A stretch of 64,000 nt of DNA, taken from NCBI GenBank assembly GCA_902771935.1, contig CACXYM010000007.1, forward strand, positions 124,001 through 188,000. Direction: 5' to 3'. Shown one piece after another: positions 62,602-64,000 of this stretch (position 1 is the stretch's first letter; every line of letters begins with the position of its first letter). The stretch comes from an uncultured Bacteroidales bacterium (GTDB lineage: Bacteria; Bacteroidota; Bacteroidia; Bacteroidales; Paludibacteraceae). A program made the translations under genes and the position numbers. A model generated the notes under the pieces. The model was not told the origin of the DNA and searched no databases. It saw only the letters and a list, made by a program, of their open reading frames with translations.

Positions 62602-62634
62602 TTTGCACGCCTCGAAATTATTTTGTACCTTTGC
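62602..62634 (+). promoter_or_regulatory. Promoter of the DeoR-family regulator
   Basis: TTTG at 62602-62605, 20-base spacer, TACCTTTGC at 62626-62634. Full consensus match. Predicted leader about 38 bases before the ATG at 62678. Confidence 0.75.
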
Positions 62635-62677
62635 GCCCAAAATCAACAATTTGCAATCATAAATCGATAATAGTACT

Positions 62678-63454
62678 ATGAATAGTTCATCAGCTAAAGA
62701 ACGCCGGGCACTCATCTTGCAGATGCTTGAGCAGAAACCGGAAGTCCAAGTCACCGAAATAAGCCGGGAAACTGGAATATCAGAAGTCACCATCCGAAAG
62801 GACTTGACCATCCTGCAAAGCAGACACCTACTCCTCCGAACCCGAGGAGGAGCTATGCGTAAGCCTGTGGAGAACCAAAATCAGGAGAAAGCCATCGACA
62901 TCAAGCGGATGTTTAACTTCAAAGAGAAAGAACGCATCGGTGAAGAAGCAGCCAAACTGATTAAAGACGGCGACTATGTCATGTTCGACTCCGGTACAAC
63001 AACTTTGGAAGTAGCACGAAATCTGGATAGATTCCAAAACCTGCATATCATCACAAACGCCATGAATATCGCTACCGAGCTGATGAAATACAAGCGGTTT
63101 GATGTCGTAATGATTGGTGGTAACGTGCGGTCAAATAGCCAATCTACCGTTGGACCACTTGCCTTGTCGGTAATGCGTAATTTCAGTCGTTACAAACTCT
63201 TCCTTGGCGTGGACTCATTCTCCATTGAAGAAGGCATCTCTACCCATAATATGGAGGAGGCGCTACTCAACCAAATGATGATTCAGCAGGCAGACAAAGT
63301 GATAGCCGTTTTTGACTCTTCGAAGTTTAACAAACGTAGTTATGTGCACGTGGCAGATACCAGACAACTCAACTGCATCATCACCGACCGCGCGATACCA
63401 ACCGGCATGACTGCTAAACTCAAATCTCTCGGTGTAGAAGTTCGACTCGTCTAA
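62678..63454 (+). CDS. DeoR/GlpR-family transcriptional regulator
   Basis: A 258-residue regulator. The N-terminal winged helix-turn-helix (about 8-60) contains VTEISRETGISEVTIRKDLTIL in parts (TEISRETGISE, TIRKDLTIL) and LRTRGGAM. The C-terminal DeoR sensor domain (about 75-250) has MFDSGTTTLEVARNL, VMIGGNVRSNSQSTVGP and IAVFDSSKFNK, which bind phosphosugar effectors in relatives such as GlpR and AgaR. Divergent from the amidohydrolase-GH36-SusCD operon, with a candidate operator between them, so it probably represses that operon and itself. Effector unknown. Confidence 0.9.
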   Translation: MNSSSAKERRALILQMLEQKPEVQVTEISRETGISEVTIRKDLTILQSRHLLLRTRGGAMRKPVENQNQEKAIDIKRMFNFKEKERIGEEAAKLIKDGDYVMFDSGTTTLEVARNLDRFQNLHIITNAMNIATELMKYKRFDVVMIGGNVRSNSQSTVGPLALSVMRNFSRYKLFLGVDSFSIEEGISTHNMEEALLNQMMIQQADKVIAVFDSSKFNKRSYVHVADTRQLNCIITDRAIPTGMTAKLKSLGVEVRLV

Positions 63455-63473
63455 TATCATCCAAATAATTAAC

Positions 63474-63503
63474 AAAACAGCCCGCATTTCTGCGAGCTGT
63501 TTT
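63474..63503. terminator. Bidirectional intrinsic terminator
   Basis: Hairpin AAAACAGCCCGCA / TGCGAGCTGTTTT with a TTTC loop and one C/A mismatch, flanked by A-run and T-run. It ends both the regulator gene (+) and the opposing exported-protein gene (-), whose stop is at 63532. Confidence 0.88.
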
Positions 63504-63531
63504 TGTTTATATGCGGCTTGCCGCCATCGTT

Positions 63532-64000
63532 TTAGCGGAGCTCTGCACCTTGTGCATTGTACTTAACACCATTCTTCATAATGATGAGTTGTCCATTCTC
63601 AATCATCTTGACTGCTTTCTCGCTAACAACAGCGTTGTTAATAGCGGTAGATGAAGACTTCTCGATTGCGGTTACAATAAGTTCTGGAGTCGTTCCATTA
63701 TAAAGAATATAAATACCCTCTACATCATAGTTACCGTCTTCTGTCGGTTTCAATGCACCGGTAGCACCGTACAGTTGAACATCCTCGAAGATATAATATT
63801 TGCCTTCATTAGCCTTAGCTGCTACATTTTTGTATGATATGTAACGGTTAACGTTTTCAGTTGTCGGTTTCTCTGCCAATAATGTAGGAGTTGGAGCTAC
63901 ACCATCTGTTGCTTCAACAGCATTAGTCGGGATAATCTCATCTTGATTCTTATAGCTCGTATATGTAGCTTTTTGACCAGACAGCACCTTACCTGCAGTC
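63532..64000 (-). CDS. C-terminal part of an exported Bacteroidales protein, truncated by window edge
   Basis: The frame is open through the right edge, so the N-terminus lies outside the window and the GTG at 63987 is internal. The visible 155 residues have the beta-rich stretch YISYKNVAAKANEGKYYIF (in part) and GNYDVEGIYILYNG, resembling an OB-like domain seen in secreted Bacteroidales proteins. The end KMIENGQLIIMKNGVKYNAQGAELR in part (IIMKNGVKYNAQG) is the short C-terminal motif typical of secreted proteins of the group. Function unknown. Confidence 0.65.
   Translation of the reverse strand, partial: TAGKVLSGQKATYTSYKNQDEIIPTNAVEATDGVAPTPTLLAEKPTTENVNRYISYKNVAAKANEGKYYIFEDVQLYGATGALKPTEDGNYDVEGIYILYNGTTPELIVTAIEKSSSTAINNAVVSEKAVKMIENGQLIIMKNGVKYNAQGAELR

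Overview
The window is chromosomal DNA from a member of the Bacteroidota, most likely the order Bacteroidales. The evidence is a SusC/SusD pair, many lipoproteins with a Cys lipobox, a fused RibBA, an OmpA protein with thrombospondin type 3 repeats, and repeated use of the Bacteroides-type promoter (TTTG, then a 20-base spacer, then TAnnTTTG). I cannot name a genus. No tRNA or rRNA genes, insertion sequences, phage genes or CRISPR arrays were seen.

Region 1 (1-23137, all + strand, genes tightly packed or overlapping) is the distal part of a surface polysaccharide locus. It starts inside a UDP-glucose dehydrogenase gene. A 2-aminoethylphosphonate (AEP) module follows: nucleotidyltransferase, PEP mutase, phosphonopyruvate decarboxylase and AEP transaminase. 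Next come a flippase, a CDP-glycerol-phosphotransferase-like protein, glycosyltransferases and an EpsG-type polymerase. An internal promoter then leads into an acyl-group cassette: NeuD/PglD-like acyltransferase, two acyl carrier proteins, two short-chain dehydrogenases, an AMP-forming ligase and a KAS III-like synthase. The locus ends with CapE-CapF-CapG (UDP-L-FucNAc synthesis), a second hexapeptide acyltransferase, the initiating phosphoglycosyltransferase and a DegT-type sugar aminotransferase. Together these genes predict a polysaccharide containing L-FucNAc, probably an amino-deoxy sugar, an AEP substituent and an acylated residue.

Region 2 (23159-44025) is mostly housekeeping and envelope genes: ftsY; a minus-strand cdd / LptF-LptG-type permease / ribBA / exported Ser-rich protein group; an exported amidase; rlmD; a subtilase; a minus-strand SRP RNA gene facing a RecD-like helicase; a lipoprotein plus an OmpA/TSP3 protein; yebC; rsmG; a WG-repeat lipoprotein; and a metallo-beta-lactamase-fold hydrolase. 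Two spacers hold arrays of related 11-bp units, and one of these spacers also holds a 22-bp array.

Region 3 (44016-49769, minus strand) is a compact amino-acid fermentation operon: indolepyruvate oxidoreductase IorA and IorB, an aminotransferase and a CoA-transferase. Together they would turn aromatic amino acids into aryl-acetates. A nucleotidyltransferase-fold gene of unknown role lies at its head.

Region 4 (49887-63454) is a polysaccharide utilization locus. Minus-strand genes encode an amidohydrolase lipoprotein, a GH36-like glycosidase, SusC, SusD, a small lipoprotein, a DUF4874/DUF4832 lipoprotein, an EamA permease and a secreted propeller-like protein. A divergent DeoR-family regulator with a TTTCG/CGAAA-rich candidate operator probably controls it. 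The window ends inside an exported protein gene on the minus strand.
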